Source of the DNA: Macromonas bipunctata
Lineage (GTDB): Bacteria; Pseudomonadota; Gammaproteobacteria; Burkholderiales; Burkholderiaceae_C
Length of the DNA stretch: 64,000 nucleotides
Direction of reading: 5' to 3'
NCBI RefSeq assembly: GCF_002837135.1
Contig: NZ_NWBQ01000016.1
Location: 16,567-80,566, forward strand
Every line of letters begins with the position of its first letter. The first letter of the stretch is position 1. The position numbers and the translations under genes are program-made. Below the pieces are notes generated by a model. That model did no database searches and was not told the origin of the DNA. It was given only the letters and a program-made list of their open reading frames with translations. Of this stretch, positions 9,582 to 20,071 are shown in pieces.

Positions 9582-10796
9582 ATGGTAAACATGAACGCTG
9601 TGGCCACTGCCACGCCCACGGTGCAGACCCTGACCGTGCTGGGGGCCACGGGCTCGATAGGCCAGAACACGCTGGACGTGGTGGCGCGCCACCCCGGGCG
9701 TTTTGCGGTGTTCGCGCTGACCGCCGCCACCCAGGTCGAGTTGCTGCAGCAGCAGTGCCTGCGCTTTGCGCCGCGTTACGCGGTGATGGCCGACCCCACC
9801 GCCGCCACCGCGCTGCGCGCTGCGCTCCAGCAGCACGGCAGCCGCACCGAGGTCCTCAGCGGTGCGCAGGCGGTGTGCGACGTGGCCGCTGCGCCCGAGG
9901 TGGACACCGTGATGGCGGCCATCGTGGGCGCGGCCGGCCTGCCGCCGTGCGTGGCGGCCGCGCGTGCGGGCAAGAAGCTGCTGCTGGCCAACAAGGAAGC
10001 CCTGGTGGTGGGCGGCGACTGGTTCATGGCGGCGGTGCGTGCCGGTGGCGCCACGCTGCTGCCCATCGACAGCGAGCACTCAGCGGTGTTCCAGTCGTTG
10101 CCGGAAGACCCGGCCACGTGGCAGCGTCGCGTTGAGAAAATCGTGCTGACCGCCTCCGGCGGGCCATTCCGCCAGCGCAACCCTGCCACGCTGGCCAGCG
10201 TTACGCCCGAGGAGGCCTGCGCGCACCCCAACTGGGTCATGGGGCGCAAGATCTCGGTCGATTCCGCCACCATGATGAACAAGGCGCTGGAGGTGATTGA
10301 GGCGCGCTATCTGTTTGGTCTGGCGCCAGCGCAGATTGAGGTGGTGATCCATCCGCAAAGCGTGATCCATTCCATGGTGCAGTACCGCGACCGCTCGGTG
10401 GTGGCACAGTTGGGCACGCCCGACATGCGGGTGCCGATCGCCTACGGCCTGAGCTGGCCGGAGCGCATGGAGTCTGGCGCGCAGGGGCTGGACTTTGCGA
10501 CTCTGGGCGCGCTGACGTTCGAGGTGGCCGACCGCGCACGCTTTCCGGGCCTGTTCCTGGCGTGGGACGCGCTGAACGCCACGCCCGGCACCACGGCGGT
10601 GCTCAACGCCGCCAACGAGGTGGCGGTGGCCGCGTTCCTGGAGCGCCGCCTGCGCTTTGACCAGATCCCGCACGTGAACCAGGCCACGCTGGCGGCCTTT
10701 GTTCCGCCGGTGCCGCAGCAATTGGACGACTTGCTGGCCATCGATGCCGAAGCCCGCGCCGTGGCGCAGCAGCACGTGGCGCGCTGTGCGGCCTGA
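9582..10796 (+). CDS. dxr: 1-deoxy-D-xylulose 5-phosphate reductoisomerase
   Basis: This 404-residue NADPH-dependent enzyme carries out the second step of the MEP isoprenoid pathway. The Rossmann motif [15 protein letters not shown] lies near the N-terminus. [15 protein letters not shown], the substrate loop [11 protein letters not shown] and SASGGPFR-type segment (here [12 protein letters not shown]), and [18 protein letters not shown] are all present. The start may be ATG 9582 or ATG 9591; the frame is open upstream through cdsA. It supplies the precursor used by UppS upstream. Confidence 0.97.
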   Translation: MVNMNAVATATPTVQTLTVLGATGSIGQNTLDVVARHPGRFAVFALTAATQVELLQQQCLRFAPRYAVMADPTAATALRAALQQHGSRTEVLSGAQAVCDVAAAPEVDTVMAAIVGAAGLPPCVAAARAGKKLLLANKEALVVGGDWFMAAVRAGGATLLPIDSEHSAVFQSLPEDPATWQRRVEKIVLTASGGPFRQRNPATLASVTPEEACAHPNWVMGRKISVDSATMMNKALEVIEARYLFGLAPAQIEVVIHPQSVIHSMVQYRDRSVVAQLGTPDMRVPIAYGLSWPERMESGAQGLDFATLGALTFEVADRARFPGLFLAWDALNATPGTTAVLNAANEVAVAAFLERRLRFDQIPHVNQATLAAFVPPVPQQLDDLLAIDAEARAVAQQHVARCAA

Positions 10797-10811
10797 ACCC
10801 GGAACGCCACC

Positions 10812-12200
10812 ATGTTGACCACTTTGCTGGCGTTTGTCCTGGCGCTGGGGTTGCTGATTGCCATCCACGAGTACGGCCACTACCGGGTGGCGCGGGCTTG
10901 TGGCGTCAAGGTGCTGCGCTTTTCCATCGGTTTTGGCCAGCCGCTGTGGCGCTGGGTGTCGCCGCGCACGGGCACCGAATTTGTGCTGAGTGCGCTGCCG
11001 CTGGGCGGCTATGTGCGGATGCTGGACGAGCGCGAGGGGCCGGTGCCCGCCGCCGAGCGCCACCTGTCCTTCAATGCCCAGCCGTTGCGCGCACGTGCCG
11101 CCATTGTGGCGGCGGGGCCGCTGGCCAACCTGGGGCTGGCGGTGTTGCTGTACGCGGCCGTGTTCTGGCATGGCGTGGACGAGCCGCAGCCAGTGCTGTC
11201 GCAGCCGGTCGCGGCCTCGTTGGCCGAACGCGCGGGCCTGCGTGCGGGCGACTGGGTGCTGCGCCTGGAGCCCGTGCCCGACGCCACCGCTGGCACCGCC
11301 AGCGCGCCGGAGCCGGTGCGCTCCTTTGACGACCTGCGCTGGCACCTGACGCGCGCCGCGCTGGCGCAGCAGGATGTGCGGCTGTGGGTGGGCGACAGCG
11401 CCGACGCGCCGGGCCGCGAAGTGCTGCTGCCGCTGTCGCAGGTCGATGCCAGCCAGGCCGATGCGACCCTGTTCCGCCACATTGGCATCGTGGTGCCGTG
11501 GTCGGCCCCGGTGGTGGGTGAACTGTTGCCCGACGGCGCCGCCGCCCAGGCGGGCTTGCGCGAGGGCGACCGCGTGTTGCTGCTCGATGCCCAGCCGGTG
11601 CCCGACGCCCAGACCTTGCGCGCTCGCATCCGCGCAGCGGTCGATGCCCAGGGCCGCGCACTGACGCAGCAATGGACGCTGCAGCGTGGCCAGCAGCGTC
11701 TGGTGCTGGCGGTCACGCCACGCCCCGAACGTCAAGGTGAACAATGGACGGGCCGCGTCGGTGCCTACATCGGCGCCCCACCGGCCATGGTCACGGTGTC
11801 GGAAGATGCGCTGGGGGCGGTCTGGAAGGGCCTGCAGCGCACGTGGGAGGTGTCGCTGCTGTCGGTGCAGATGATGGTCAAGATGGTGCTGGGCGAGGCC
11901 TCGCTCAAGAACCTCAGCGGCCCGCTGACGATGGCCGACTACGCGGGCCAGTCGGCGCGGCTGGGGCTGACCGCCTACGTGCTGTTCGTGGCCCTCATCA
12001 GCGTCAGCCTGGGCGTGCTCAACCTGCTGCCGCTGCCGGTGCTCGATGGCGGGCACCTGATGTATTATCTTTGGGAGGGCGTCACCGGCAGGCCGGTGTC
12101 CCCGGTCTGGATGGAGCGCTTGCAGCGCGGTGGCACGGCGGCCTTGCTGGCCCTGATGTCCGTGGCCATTTTTAACGATATCGCCCGCTTGGTGGGTTGA
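10812..12200 (+). CDS. rseP: Site-2 zinc metalloprotease RseP
   Basis: This 462-residue inner-membrane intramembrane protease cleaves anti-sigma factors such as RseA and remnant signal peptides. The zinc site HEYGH is at residues 19-23 in the first membrane helix. Two PDZ-like regions follow. The C-terminal motif LLPLPVLDGGHLMYYL supplies the third metal ligand, near residue 415. The ATG at 10812 follows the dxr stop by 15 bases. The position between dxr and bamA is the conserved betaproteobacterial arrangement. Confidence 0.96.
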   Translation: MLTTLLAFVLALGLLIAIHEYGHYRVARACGVKVLRFSIGFGQPLWRWVSPRTGTEFVLSALPLGGYVRMLDEREGPVPAAERHLSFNAQPLRARAAIVAAGPLANLGLAVLLYAAVFWHGVDEPQPVLSQPVAASLAERAGLRAGDWVLRLEPVPDATAGTASAPEPVRSFDDLRWHLTRAALAQQDVRLWVGDSADAPGREVLLPLSQVDASQADATLFRHIGIVVPWSAPVVGELLPDGAAAQAGLREGDRVLLLDAQPVPDAQTLRARIRAAVDAQGRALTQQWTLQRGQQRLVLAVTPRPERQGEQWTGRVGAYIGAPPAMVTVSEDALGAVWKGLQRTWEVSLLSVQMMVKMVLGEASLKNLSGPLTMADYAGQSARLGLTAYVLFVALISVSLGVLNLLPLPVLDGGHLMYYLWEGVTGRPVSPVWMERLQRGGTAALLALMSVAIFNDIARLVG

Positions 12201-12213
12201 AATCCCGTACTTC

Positions 12214-14529
12214 ATGAAACAACATACATACCGTTTGCGTTCGGTGGCGTGGGGCGCTGTGCTGTCCACCCTGGTGGCGGCGTTGCCCGCGTGGGCGGTC
12301 GAGCCCTTTGCCGTGCGCGACATCCGGGTCGAGGGCCTGCAGCGGGTCGAGGCCGGCACCATCTTTGCCTCGCTGCCGTTGCGCGTGGGCGACACCTACA
12401 ACGACGACAAGGGCGCCAGCGCCATCCGCTCGCTGTTCGGGCTGGGGCTGTTTTCCGACGTGCGGCTGCAGGTTGATGGCGACGTGCTGGTGGTGGTGGT
12501 CGAAGAGCGGCCCACCGTGGCCGATGTCAGCTTTTCCGGCATCAAGGAGTTCGATGCCGACATGCTGAAGAAAGCCCTGCGCGACGTCGGGCTGGCCGAG
12601 GGCCGGGCTTTTGACAAGGCGTTGGCCGACCGCGCCGAGCAGGAGCTCAAGCGCCAGTACCTGGGCCGCAGCCTGTACGCGGCGCAAGTCACCACCACCG
12701 TCACGCCGATCGAGCGCAACCGCGTCAACCTCAACTTCAGCGTGGCCGAGGGCGACGTGGCCAAGATCGAGGACATCCGCATCGTGGGCAACCAGGCCTT
12801 CAGCGAATCGACCTTGCGCGGTCTGTTTGATCTGGACACCGGCGGCTGGTTGAGCTGGTACACCAAGTCTGACCGCTACTCGCGCGCCAAGCTCAACGCC
12901 GACCTGGAAACGCTGCGTTCGTACTACCTGACGCGCGGCTACCTCGAATTCCGCATCGACTCGACCCAGGTCGCCATGTCGCCCAACAAGGACGCGATGT
13001 CGATCACGATCAATGTCCACGAGGGCCAGCGTTACGTGGTCTCCGGCGTCAGGCTCGAGGGCGACTATCTGGGCAAGGACGACGAGTTCAAGGCGCTGAT
13101 CGCCATCCAGCCCGGCCAGGCCTACAACGCCGAGCAGGTGGCCGACACCACCAAGGCCTTCACCGAATACTTTGGCCGTTTTGGCTACGCCTTTGCGCGC
13201 GTGGAGGCGCTGCCGCTGCTCGACCGCGACCTGCGCACGGTGGAGTTCGTGCTGCGCGCCGAGCCCTCGCGCCGCGCCTATGTGCGCCGCATCAACCTGG
13301 CGGGCAACAACCGCACCCGCGACGAGGTGATCCGGCGCGAGTTCCGCCAGCTGGAATCGGCCTGGTACGACAGCGATCGCATCCGCCTCTCGCGCGACCG
13401 CGTGGACCGGCTGGGCTTCTTCACCGACGTGGCGATTGACACCGAGGAGGTGCCCGGCGCGCCGGATCAGGTGGACTTGAACCTGACGGTGGCCGAAAAG
13501 CCGACCGGCAACCTGTCGCTGGGCGCGGGCTACTCGCAGTCGGAAAAGCTGTCGCTGATCGCGGGTATCCGCCAGGAAAACGTGTTTGGCACCGGCAACT
13601 ACCTGGGGCTGGACGTCAACACCAGCAAGTACAACCGCCAGTTCGTGCTCAGCACCACCGATCCGTACTTCACCCCGGACGGCATCTCGCGCACGCTGGA
13701 TGTGTACTACCGCACCACGCGCCCGCTCGACGAGCAGGAGGGCGACTACCGCCTGGTCACGCCGGGGGCCAGCATCCGCTTTGGCGTGCCGTTCACCGAG
13801 ACCGATACCGTGTTCTTCGGCCTGGGCGTGGAGCAGACCAAGATCGAGCCCGGCATTGGCATGCCGCTGCGCTACTACGACGAGATCGCCGAGTTTGGCG
13901 ATTCCAGCCTGTCGGTGCCGCTGACCGTGGGCTGGGCGCGTGACACCCGCGACAGCGCGCTGGTGCCCACCCAGGGCCGCCTGCAGCGCGTCAACGGCGA
14001 ATGGGGCGTGGGCGGCGACACGCGCTACCTGAAGGCCAGCTACCAGTTCCAGCAGTACATCCCCCTGAACAAGAAGTTCACGCTCGCCTTCAACGCCGAG
14101 GCCGGCTGGGGCAAGGGGCTGGGCGGCAAGCGCTTCCCGCTGTTCAAGAACTTCTACGGCGGCGGCCTGGGCTCGGTGCGCGGCTTCGAGCAGGGCACGC
14201 TGGGCGAGGCGTCGCCGCTGCAGGACGATCCGGGTACGTTGTCGTACGTGGGCGGCTCGCGCAAGCTGGTGTTCAACACCGAGGTGATTGCCCCGTTCCC
14301 CGGTGCGGGCAACGACCGCACGCTGCGCCTGTTCGGCTTCTTTGACGTCGGCAACGTGTACGCCGAAGGCGCTTCGCTCGATGCATCGCAGCTGCGCGCC
14401 TCGACCGGTCTGGGCATCAGCTGGATTTCGCCGATTGGCCCGCTTAGAATCGCGTATGCCCGTCCGGTGCGCGAGCAGCCGGGCGACAAGACCCAAAGTG
14501 TTCAATTCCAGATCGGAACGAGTTTTTGA
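12214..14529 (+). CDS. bamA: Outer membrane protein assembly factor BamA
   Basis: This 771-residue Omp85 protein is the core of the outer-membrane beta-barrel insertion machine. A signal peptide ends at about LPAWA, and five POTRA domains follow (first: EPFAVRDIRVEGLQRVEAG). The C-terminal 16-strand barrel contains the conserved GGLGSVRGFEQGTLG loop (VRGF motif) and ends in phenylalanine (FQIGTSF), the usual barrel-insertion signal. Its stop overlaps the skp start by one base. Confidence 0.98.
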   Translation: MKQHTYRLRSVAWGAVLSTLVAALPAWAVEPFAVRDIRVEGLQRVEAGTIFASLPLRVGDTYNDDKGASAIRSLFGLGLFSDVRLQVDGDVLVVVVEERPTVADVSFSGIKEFDADMLKKALRDVGLAEGRAFDKALADRAEQELKRQYLGRSLYAAQVTTTVTPIERNRVNLNFSVAEGDVAKIEDIRIVGNQAFSESTLRGLFDLDTGGWLSWYTKSDRYSRAKLNADLETLRSYYLTRGYLEFRIDSTQVAMSPNKDAMSITINVHEGQRYVVSGVRLEGDYLGKDDEFKALIAIQPGQAYNAEQVADTTKAFTEYFGRFGYAFARVEALPLLDRDLRTVEFVLRAEPSRRAYVRRINLAGNNRTRDEVIRREFRQLESAWYDSDRIRLSRDRVDRLGFFTDVAIDTEEVPGAPDQVDLNLTVAEKPTGNLSLGAGYSQSEKLSLIAGIRQENVFGTGNYLGLDVNTSKYNRQFVLSTTDPYFTPDGISRTLDVYYRTTRPLDEQEGDYRLVTPGASIRFGVPFTETDTVFFGLGVEQTKIEPGIGMPLRYYDEIAEFGDSSLSVPLTVGWARDTRDSALVPTQGRLQRVNGEWGVGGDTRYLKASYQFQQYIPLNKKFTLAFNAEAGWGKGLGGKRFPLFKNFYGGGLGSVRGFEQGTLGEASPLQDDPGTLSYVGGSRKLVFNTEVIAPFPGAGNDRTLRLFGFFDVGNVYAEGASLDASQLRASTGLGISWISPIGPLRIAYARPVREQPGDKTQSVQFQIGTSF

Positions 14530-15047
14530 TGAAACCGATTCAACGTGTGTTTGTGCGTCAGCTGGCTGCGGCCCTGGTGCTGGGTTGTGCCACCGCCGTG
14601 TCGGTGGCGCAAGATTTCAAGATCGGGTTTGTCAACACCGACCGCATCTTCCGCGAGGCCGCGCTGGCCAAGACGGCACAGGGCAAGCTGGAGCAGGAGT
14701 TCTCCAAGCGTGAGCGCGAGGTGGGGGCGCTGGCCAGCCAGCTCAAGGCCGCCTCCGACAAGTTCGAGAAGGATGCGCCCACGCTGTCCGAAACCCAGCG
14801 CGCCAGCCGCCAGCGCCAGTTGGTGGAGCTGGATCGCGACTTCCAGCGCAAGCGCCGCGAGTTCCAGGAGGATCTGGGCCAGCGCAAGAACGAGGAGCTG
14901 CAGCAGGTGCTGGAGCGTGCCAACCGCGTCATCAAGCAGGTGGCCGAGAGCGAGAAATACGATCTGGTGATCCAGGAAGCCGTGTACATCAACCCCAAGC
15001 ACGACATCACCAACAAAGTCATCAGCAGCCTCAACGGCGCCAAGTAA
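14529..15047 (+). CDS. skp: Periplasmic chaperone Skp/OmpH
   Basis: This 172-residue OmpH-family protein carries unfolded outer-membrane proteins across the periplasm to BamA. A signal peptide ends near TAVSVAQ. The mature part starts [15 protein letters not shown], followed by a long charged coiled-coil (about residues 45-150), the tentacle structure of Skp trimers. The ATG at 14529 overlaps the bamA stop (TGATG), which implies translational coupling. Confidence 0.93.
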   Translation: MKPIQRVFVRQLAAALVLGCATAVSVAQDFKIGFVNTDRIFREAALAKTAQGKLEQEFSKREREVGALASQLKAASDKFEKDAPTLSETQRASRQRQLVELDRDFQRKRREFQEDLGQRKNEELQQVLERANRVIKQVAESEKYDLVIQEAVYINPKHDITNKVISSLNGAK

Positions 15048-15078
15048 TGCCTGTATTTTCCCGCCAACTGGGCGTGTG

Positions 15079-16119
15079 ATGGTCACGTTGCACGCCATTT
15101 GCGCCGCCTTGGGCGGCGTTTTGCATGGTGACGGCACGCTGTCGGTGGCCAGGCTGGCCTCGCTGGAAGCGGCGGGGCCGCAGGCGCTGTCGTTCGTGGC
15201 GCAGGCCCGCTACGCCAGCCAGATCGCCACCACTCAGGCTGGGGCACTGGTGGTGCCGCCGGCGCTGGTGGAGGCCGCGCGGGCGCGTGGCGCCTGTATC
15301 GAGACGCCCGACCCCTACCTTTACTTTGCCCGCCTGACGCAGTGGTGGCGCGCGCAGCGCGACGCCGCCGAGGCGCCGCCCGCCACCCGCCAGCCACAGA
15401 TCCACCCCACCGCCTGCATCGACGCTTCGGCGCAACTGGGCGCGGGCGTGGTGGTGGGGCCGTACGCGGTGCTGGAAGCGGGCGTGCAGGTGGGCGAGGG
15501 CGCCCGCATCGGCGCGCATACGGTGCTGGAGCGCCATGCCCGCGTCGGCGCGCACAGCCGCTTGGCACCGCGTGTCACGCTCGGACGCGATTGCGTGGTG
15601 GGCGAACGCTGCATCCTGCACAGCGGTGTCGTCATTGGCGCCGACGGTTTTGGCTTTGCGCCGCACCAAGGCGAGTGGATCAAGATCGAGCAGTTGGGCG
15701 CGGTGCGCATCGGCGACGAGGTGGAAATTGGCGCCAACACCTGCATCGACCGGGGCGCGCTGGAAGACACCGTGATCGAGCACGGCGTCAAGCTGGACAA
15801 CCTGATCCAGATTGGCCACAACGTGCACATTGGCGCGCACACCGCGCTGGCCGGTTGCGTGGGCGTGGCGGGCAGCGCGCGCATTGGTGCCCATTGCACC
15901 GTTGGCGGCGGCGCGGTGGTGCTGGGGCATTTGAGCCTGGCCGATGGCGTACACATCTCCGCCGCCTCGGTGGTGATGCGCTCCATCCGCCAGCCGGGGC
16001 AGTACAGTGGCGTGTTCCCGCTCGACGACAACGCCAGCTGGGAAAAGAACGCCGCCACCTTGCGCCAGCTGCACACCTTGCGGCAACGCATCAAGACATT
16101 GGAAAGCAAATTACCATGA
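15079..16119 (+). CDS. lpxD: UDP-3-O-(3-hydroxyacyl)glucosamine N-acyltransferase
   Basis: This protein of about 346 residues is the third lipid A enzyme. An N-terminal uridine-binding domain ([20 protein letters not shown]) is followed by a left-handed beta-helix of hexapeptide repeats from about residue 105. The typical [21 protein letters not shown] and [17 protein letters not shown] are visible. The start may be GTG 15076 or ATG 15079. The stop overlaps the fabZ start in ATGA. It belongs to the lpxD-fabZ-lpxA-lpxB block. Confidence 0.96.
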   Translation: MVTLHAICAALGGVLHGDGTLSVARLASLEAAGPQALSFVAQARYASQIATTQAGALVVPPALVEAARARGACIETPDPYLYFARLTQWWRAQRDAAEAPPATRQPQIHPTACIDASAQLGAGVVVGPYAVLEAGVQVGEGARIGAHTVLERHARVGAHSRLAPRVTLGRDCVVGERCILHSGVVIGADGFGFAPHQGEWIKIEQLGAVRIGDEVEIGANTCIDRGALEDTVIEHGVKLDNLIQIGHNVHIGAHTALAGCVGVAGSARIGAHCTVGGGAVVLGHLSLADGVHISAASVVMRSIRQPGQYSGVFPLDDNASWEKNAATLRQLHTLRQRIKTLESKLP

Positions 16120-16556
16120 TGGATATCCACGAAATTCTTAAAAAACTGCCGCATCGCTACCCCATCCTGCTGGTAGACCGTGTGCTGGAGGTGGAAAAAG
16201 GCAAGTCCATCAAGGCGCTCAAGAACATCAGCATCAACGAGCCGCAGTTCACCGGTCACTTTCCGCACCGCCCCGTGTTCCCGGGCGTGCTGATGCTGGA
16301 GGCGATGGCGCAGGCCGCCGCGTTGCTGGCGTTCGAGACCCTGGGCGTGACCCCGGACGACAAGACGGTGTACTACTTCGCCGGCATCGACGGTGCGCGC
16401 TTCAAGCGTCCGGTGGAGCCGGGCGACCAGCTGGTGATGGACGTGACGCTGGAGCGCATGAAGGCCGGCATCTTCAAGTTCAAGGCGGTGGCGCGCGTGG
16501 CCGGCGAGCTGGCCTGCGAGGCCGAGCTGATGTGCACCATGCGCACCATCGCCTGA
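16116..16556 (+). CDS. fabZ: 3-hydroxyacyl-[acyl-carrier-protein] dehydratase FabZ
   Basis: This 146-residue hotdog-fold dehydratase acts in type II fatty acid synthesis. [15 protein letters not shown] and the catalytic segment [20 protein letters not shown] (active-site His and Glu) are intact. The ATG at 16116 overlaps the lpxD stop; a second ATG follows immediately. Its place in the lipid A cluster lets the cell balance hydroxyacyl-ACP use between membrane lipids and LpxA/LpxD. Confidence 0.97.
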   Translation: MMDIHEILKKLPHRYPILLVDRVLEVEKGKSIKALKNISINEPQFTGHFPHRPVFPGVLMLEAMAQAAALLAFETLGVTPDDKTVYYFAGIDGARFKRPVEPGDQLVMDVTLERMKAGIFKFKAVARVAGELACEAELMCTMRTIA

Positions 16557-16581
16557 CCCACGGTACACAGGAGCATCTGGC

Positions 16582-17376
16582 GTGACCCACATCCATTCCA
16601 CCGCGTTGGTGGATCCGCAGGCGCAGCTTGACCCCTCGGTCACGGTGGGGCCTTACACCGTCATCGGCCCGCACGTCAGGATTGGCGCGGGCACCACCGT
16701 GGGCGCGCATTGCGTGATCGAAGGCCGCACCACCATCGGGCGCGACAACCGCATCTTCCAGTTCAACTCGCTGGGCGCCATTCCGCAGGACAAGAAGTAC
16801 GCGGGCGAGCCGTGCGAGCTGGTGATTGGCGACCGCAACACCATCCGCGAGTTCTGCACCTTCAACATCGGCACCCCGGGCGATGCGGGCGTGACCCGGG
16901 TGGGGGACGACAACTGGATCATGGCCTACGTCCATCTGGCGCACGATGTGCAGGTGGGCCACCACACCATCTTTGCCAACAACTCGCAGCTGGCGGGCCA
17001 CGTGCACGTGGGCGACTGGGTGATTCTGGGCGGCTTTACCGTGGTACACCAGTTTGTGCGCATTGGTGCCCACGCCATGACGGCCATGTGCTCGCTGCTG
17101 TTTGCCGATGTGCCACCGTTCGTGATGACACAGGGCCAGCCCGCTGGTGCGCGTTCCATGAACTTCGAGGGCCTGAAGCGCCGTGGCTTCAACGCCGATC
17201 GCATCGCCGCCGTCAAGGCCATGCACAAGGCGCTGTACCGCGACAACCTGACGCTGGAGCAGGCGCAGGCCCGCATCCAGACCCTGCCCCAGCAGTACCC
17301 CGACAGCGCGCCCGATGTGGCCATGATGGCCGAATTTCTGGCCGGTCTGTCGCCGCAGCGCGGCATTGTGCGCTGA
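16582..17376 (+). CDS. lpxA: UDP-N-acetylglucosamine O-acyltransferase
   Basis: This 264-residue protein carries out the first lipid A step. Hexapeptide repeats begin at the N-terminus ([20 protein letters not shown]). The catalytic His region [20 protein letters not shown] is present, and a helical C-terminal domain starts at about residue 190. The start is GTG 16582, with CACAGGAG eleven bases upstream. The gene lies between fabZ and lpxB. Confidence 0.97.
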   Translation: MTHIHSTALVDPQAQLDPSVTVGPYTVIGPHVRIGAGTTVGAHCVIEGRTTIGRDNRIFQFNSLGAIPQDKKYAGEPCELVIGDRNTIREFCTFNIGTPGDAGVTRVGDDNWIMAYVHLAHDVQVGHHTIFANNSQLAGHVHVGDWVILGGFTVVHQFVRIGAHAMTAMCSLLFADVPPFVMTQGQPAGARSMNFEGLKRRGFNADRIAAVKAMHKALYRDNLTLEQAQARIQTLPQQYPDSAPDVAMMAEFLAGLSPQRGIVR

Positions 17377-17388
17377 GGGCCGGTGCGC

Positions 17389-18543
17389 ATGGACACGTTG
17401 CGCGTGGCGCTGGTGGCGGGCGAGGCCTCGGGCGACCTGCTGGCGGCGCGCCTGCTGCAAGGTCTGCAGCATCGCTGGCCCCAGGTGCAGGCGGCGGGCA
17501 TCGGCGGGCCGCAACTGTGCGCGCGCGGCTTTGACGCCTGGTGGCCCAGCGACAAGCTGGCGGTGCGCGGCTACGTGGAAGTGCTGCGCCACTACCGCGA
17601 GATCGTCGGCATCCGGCGCCAGCTGTTGCAGCGCCTGCTGGCCGCGCCGCCCGACGTGTTCATTGGCGTGGATGCGCCGGACTTTAACCTGGAGCTGGAA
17701 GGCCAGTTGAAAGCCAGCGGCATCAAGACCGTGCATTTTGTGGCGCCGGCGGTGTGGGCGTGGCGGCCCGAGCGCGTGGACAAGATCCGCCGCTGCGTGG
17801 ACCATGTGCTGTGCATCTTTCCGTTTGAGCCCGAATTGCTGGCGCAGCACGGCATTGCGGCCACCTACGTCGGGCACCCGCTGGCCGAACTGGTGCCCGA
17901 AGCTCCCGACCGCGCGGCGGCCCGGCAGGCGCTGGGTCTACCGAGCGAAGGGCGGCCCCTGGTGGCGCTGTTGCCTGGCAGCCGCGCCGCTGAAATCGCG
18001 CACCTGCTGCCGCGTTTTCTGGCGGCGGTGGCCGAGATGCGCCGCCAGCGCGCCGAACTCGACTTTGTGCTGCCTGCCGTGCCCGCGCTGCAGGCCGACA
18101 TTGAGCGCGCAGTGCAGCAAGCCGGTCTGGCCGACGCGGTGCGCGTCGTGCGGGGCCAATCCCACACCGTGCTGGCCGCGTGTGACGTGACGCTGATTGC
18201 CAGTGGCACCGCCACGCTGGAGGCAGCCCTGTTCAAGCGCCCGATGGTGATTGCCTACCACATGAACTGGCTGTCGTGGCAGCTCACGCAGCGCAAGCGG
18301 CTGCAGCCGTGGGTCGGATTGCCCAACATCCTGGCGCGCGACTTTGTGGTGCCAGAGCTGCTGCAGGAACAAGCCACTCCCGCCGCGCTGGCACAGGCCA
18401 CGCTGGCCTGGCTGGACGACAGCACCGCTGCCGACACGCGGCGCCACGACCTCGAACACTGTTTTACGGAGATGCACCACACGCTGCGGCGTGATTCCAC
18501 GGTGCTGGCCACCCATGCCATCGAAACCCTGCTGGCCCACTGA
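17389..18543 (+). CDS. lpxB: Lipid A disaccharide synthase
   Basis: This 384-residue GT19 glycosyltransferase joins UDP-2,3-diacylglucosamine and lipid [20 protein letters not shown] is the N-terminal signature. [42 protein letters not shown] and [19 protein letters not shown] are further family blocks. ATG 17389 has GAGGG ten bases upstream and is preferred over GTG 17383. rnhB follows after five bases. Confidence 0.96.
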   Translation: MDTLRVALVAGEASGDLLAARLLQGLQHRWPQVQAAGIGGPQLCARGFDAWWPSDKLAVRGYVEVLRHYREIVGIRRQLLQRLLAAPPDVFIGVDAPDFNLELEGQLKASGIKTVHFVAPAVWAWRPERVDKIRRCVDHVLCIFPFEPELLAQHGIAATYVGHPLAELVPEAPDRAAARQALGLPSEGRPLVALLPGSRAAEIAHLLPRFLAAVAEMRRQRAELDFVLPAVPALQADIERAVQQAGLADAVRVVRGQSHTVLAACDVTLIASGTATLEAALFKRPMVIAYHMNWLSWQLTQRKRLQPWVGLPNILARDFVVPELLQEQATPAALAQATLAWLDDSTAADTRRHDLEHCFTEMHHTLRRDSTVLATHAIETLLAH

Positions 18544-18547
18544 ACAG

Positions 18548-19156
18548 GTGCCACTGCCCTGGAGCCCCGAGCCGGTGCTGCTGGCCGGGGTGGACGAGGC
18601 CGGACGTGGCCCGCTGGCCGGGCCGGTGGTGGCCGCTGCCGTGATCCTGGACGACCTGCACCCGATTGCCGGGCTGGCCGACTCCAAGAAACTCAGCGCC
18701 GCGCGCCGCGAAGCGTTGTTCGACGAGATCCGCGCCAAGGCGCTGTGCTGCAGCATTGCCGAGGCGTCGGTGGCGGAAATCGACCGCCTCAACATCCTGC
18801 AGGCTACGCTGCTGGCCATGCAGCGCGCCGTGGCCGGCTTGCGCCTGCGCCCCAGCCTGGTGCAGGTCGATGGCAACCGGCTGCCGCTGCTCGGCATCCG
18901 CGCCGAGGCCATCGTCAAGGGCGATGCCAAGGTCGCGGCGATCTCGGCGGCGTCCATCCTGGCCAAGGTCACGCGCGACCGGGGTTTGCAAGCCTTGCAC
19001 GCGCAGTACCCGCAATACGGTTTTGACCGCCACAAGGGCTATGGCACGGCGGCGCACCTGGCGGCGTTGCACACCCACGGCCCCTGCGAGGCGCACCGGC
19101 GCAGTTTTGCGCCCGTGGCACAAGCGGCCGCCCTTTTTACCGACGGACACCCATGA
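18548..19156 (+). CDS. rnhB: Ribonuclease HII
   Basis: This 202-residue enzyme nicks RNA in RNA-DNA hybrids and misincorporated ribonucleotides. The [20 protein letters not shown] motif provides the first Asp-Glu of the active site. [19 protein letters not shown] and [21 protein letters not shown] complete the family pattern. GTG 18548 just after lpxB is the best start; the open frame upstream belongs to the lpxB overlap. The stop overlaps the following ATG. Confidence 0.95.
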   Translation: MPLPWSPEPVLLAGVDEAGRGPLAGPVVAAAVILDDLHPIAGLADSKKLSAARREALFDEIRAKALCCSIAEASVAEIDRLNILQATLLAMQRAVAGLRLRPSLVQVDGNRLPLLGIRAEAIVKGDAKVAAISAASILAKVTRDRGLQALHAQYPQYGFDRHKGYGTAAHLAALHTHGPCEAHRRSFAPVAQAAALFTDGHP

Positions 19157-19929
19157 CCGAAGTGATCACCTCCCGCGACAACCCGCTGGTCAAGCGCCTG
19201 CGCGCGCTGGCGCAAGACAGCGCCGCCTACCGCAAGCTGGGCCAGATCTGGCTGGAGGGCGACCACCTGTGCCGCGCCCTGCTGGCACGGGGCCGCTGGC
19301 CCGAGATGGTGGTGTGCGCGCAGTCGCAAACCGGCGTGGCCGAGGGCTGGCAGCTGCCGCCCAGCGTGCGCCGCGTGGTGCTGGCCGATGCGCTGATGCG
19401 CCAGCTCAGCGGGCTGGAATCGCCCGCGCTGGTGGGCTTTGTGCTGGCGCTGCCTTCCGTGCCGGTGGTGCAGGCGGGCGTGCCGACCGTGGTGCTGGAC
19501 CGCTTGCAGGATCCGGGCAACGTGGGCTCCATCCTGCGCAGTGCCGCCGCATTCGGGTTCAGGCAGGTGCTGGCGCTCAAGGGCACGGCGGCGTTGTGGT
19601 CGCCCAAGGTGCTGCGTGCGGGCATGGGGGCGCATTTCGGGTTGCACCTGGTCGAAGGCTGTGCGCCCGAGGTGCTGGCCGAGTTGCACACACCGGTGCT
19701 GGCCACCAGCTCGCACCAGGGCAGCTACTTGCACCAAGGTGGCCTGCCCTGGCCCTGCGCCTGGCTGTTGGGGCACGAAGGGCAGGGCGTGGCGCCGCAG
19801 CTGCTGGTGCAGGCCACCCACACCGTGCGCATTGCCCAGCCCGGCGGCGAGGAATCGCTCAACGTGGCCGCCGCCGCCGCCGTTTGTCTGCACGCCAGCG
19901 CACTGCAAATGGGCACTGCGGGCCCTTGA
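19153..19929 (+). CDS. TrmH/SpoU-family RNA 2'-O-methyltransferase
   Basis: This 258-residue SPOUT methyltransferase has an N-terminal substrate-binding domain ([20 protein letters not shown]). The three SPOUT motifs are [25 protein letters not shown] and [11 protein letters not shown]. The TrmH-family 23S rRNA methyltransferases include RlmB; which nucleotide this one modifies cannot be told from sequence. The ATG at 19153 overlaps the rnhB stop. It ends the long plus-strand run before the carA promoter. Confidence 0.9.
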   Translation: MTEVITSRDNPLVKRLRALAQDSAAYRKLGQIWLEGDHLCRALLARGRWPEMVVCAQSQTGVAEGWQLPPSVRRVVLADALMRQLSGLESPALVGFVLALPSVPVVQAGVPTVVLDRLQDPGNVGSILRSAAAFGFRQVLALKGTAALWSPKVLRAGMGAHFGLHLVEGCAPEVLAELHTPVLATSSHQGSYLHQGGLPWPCAWLLGHEGQGVAPQLLVQATHTVRIAQPGGEESLNVAAAAAVCLHASALQMGTAGP

Positions 19930-19952
19930 AATCGGGCGCCCCCCGTTATAAT
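19926..19952 (+). promoter_or_regulatory. Probable carAB promoter
   Basis: TTGAAA (19926-19931) and a perfect TATAAT (19947-19952) are separated by 15 bases, which is short; CCCTTG at 19923 would give 18. About 115 bases of leader follow before carA. The -35 overlaps the end of the upstream methyltransferase gene. Confidence 0.6.
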
Positions 19953-19983
19953 CTGAAGGTTTACCCTAACCTTACGTGCCCGC

Positions 19984-20042
19984 TTGCGTTTCCGTTGTCA
20001 CCACGGGCGCAAAAGCCACAGCTCGCCCGCTCCCGGGGCGAG
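19984..20042 (+). other. Structured carA leader (two hairpins)
   Basis: TTGCG-N3-CCGT pairs with ACGG-N-CGCAA (about 19984-20013), and CTCGCCC pairs with GGGCGAG (20022-20028 with 20036-20042). There is no T tract, so a terminator is unlikely. The leader may influence carA translation; no known riboswitch was recognised. Confidence 0.35.
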
Positions 20043-20071
20043 TGCGGGCCCGTCCAAAACTGGAGAATCCC

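Noticed and set aside
10080-14505. Long antisense frames opposite dxr, rseP and bamA
   Set aside because: Composition is that of shadow frames in GC-rich DNA; the plus-strand genes are complete and conserved.
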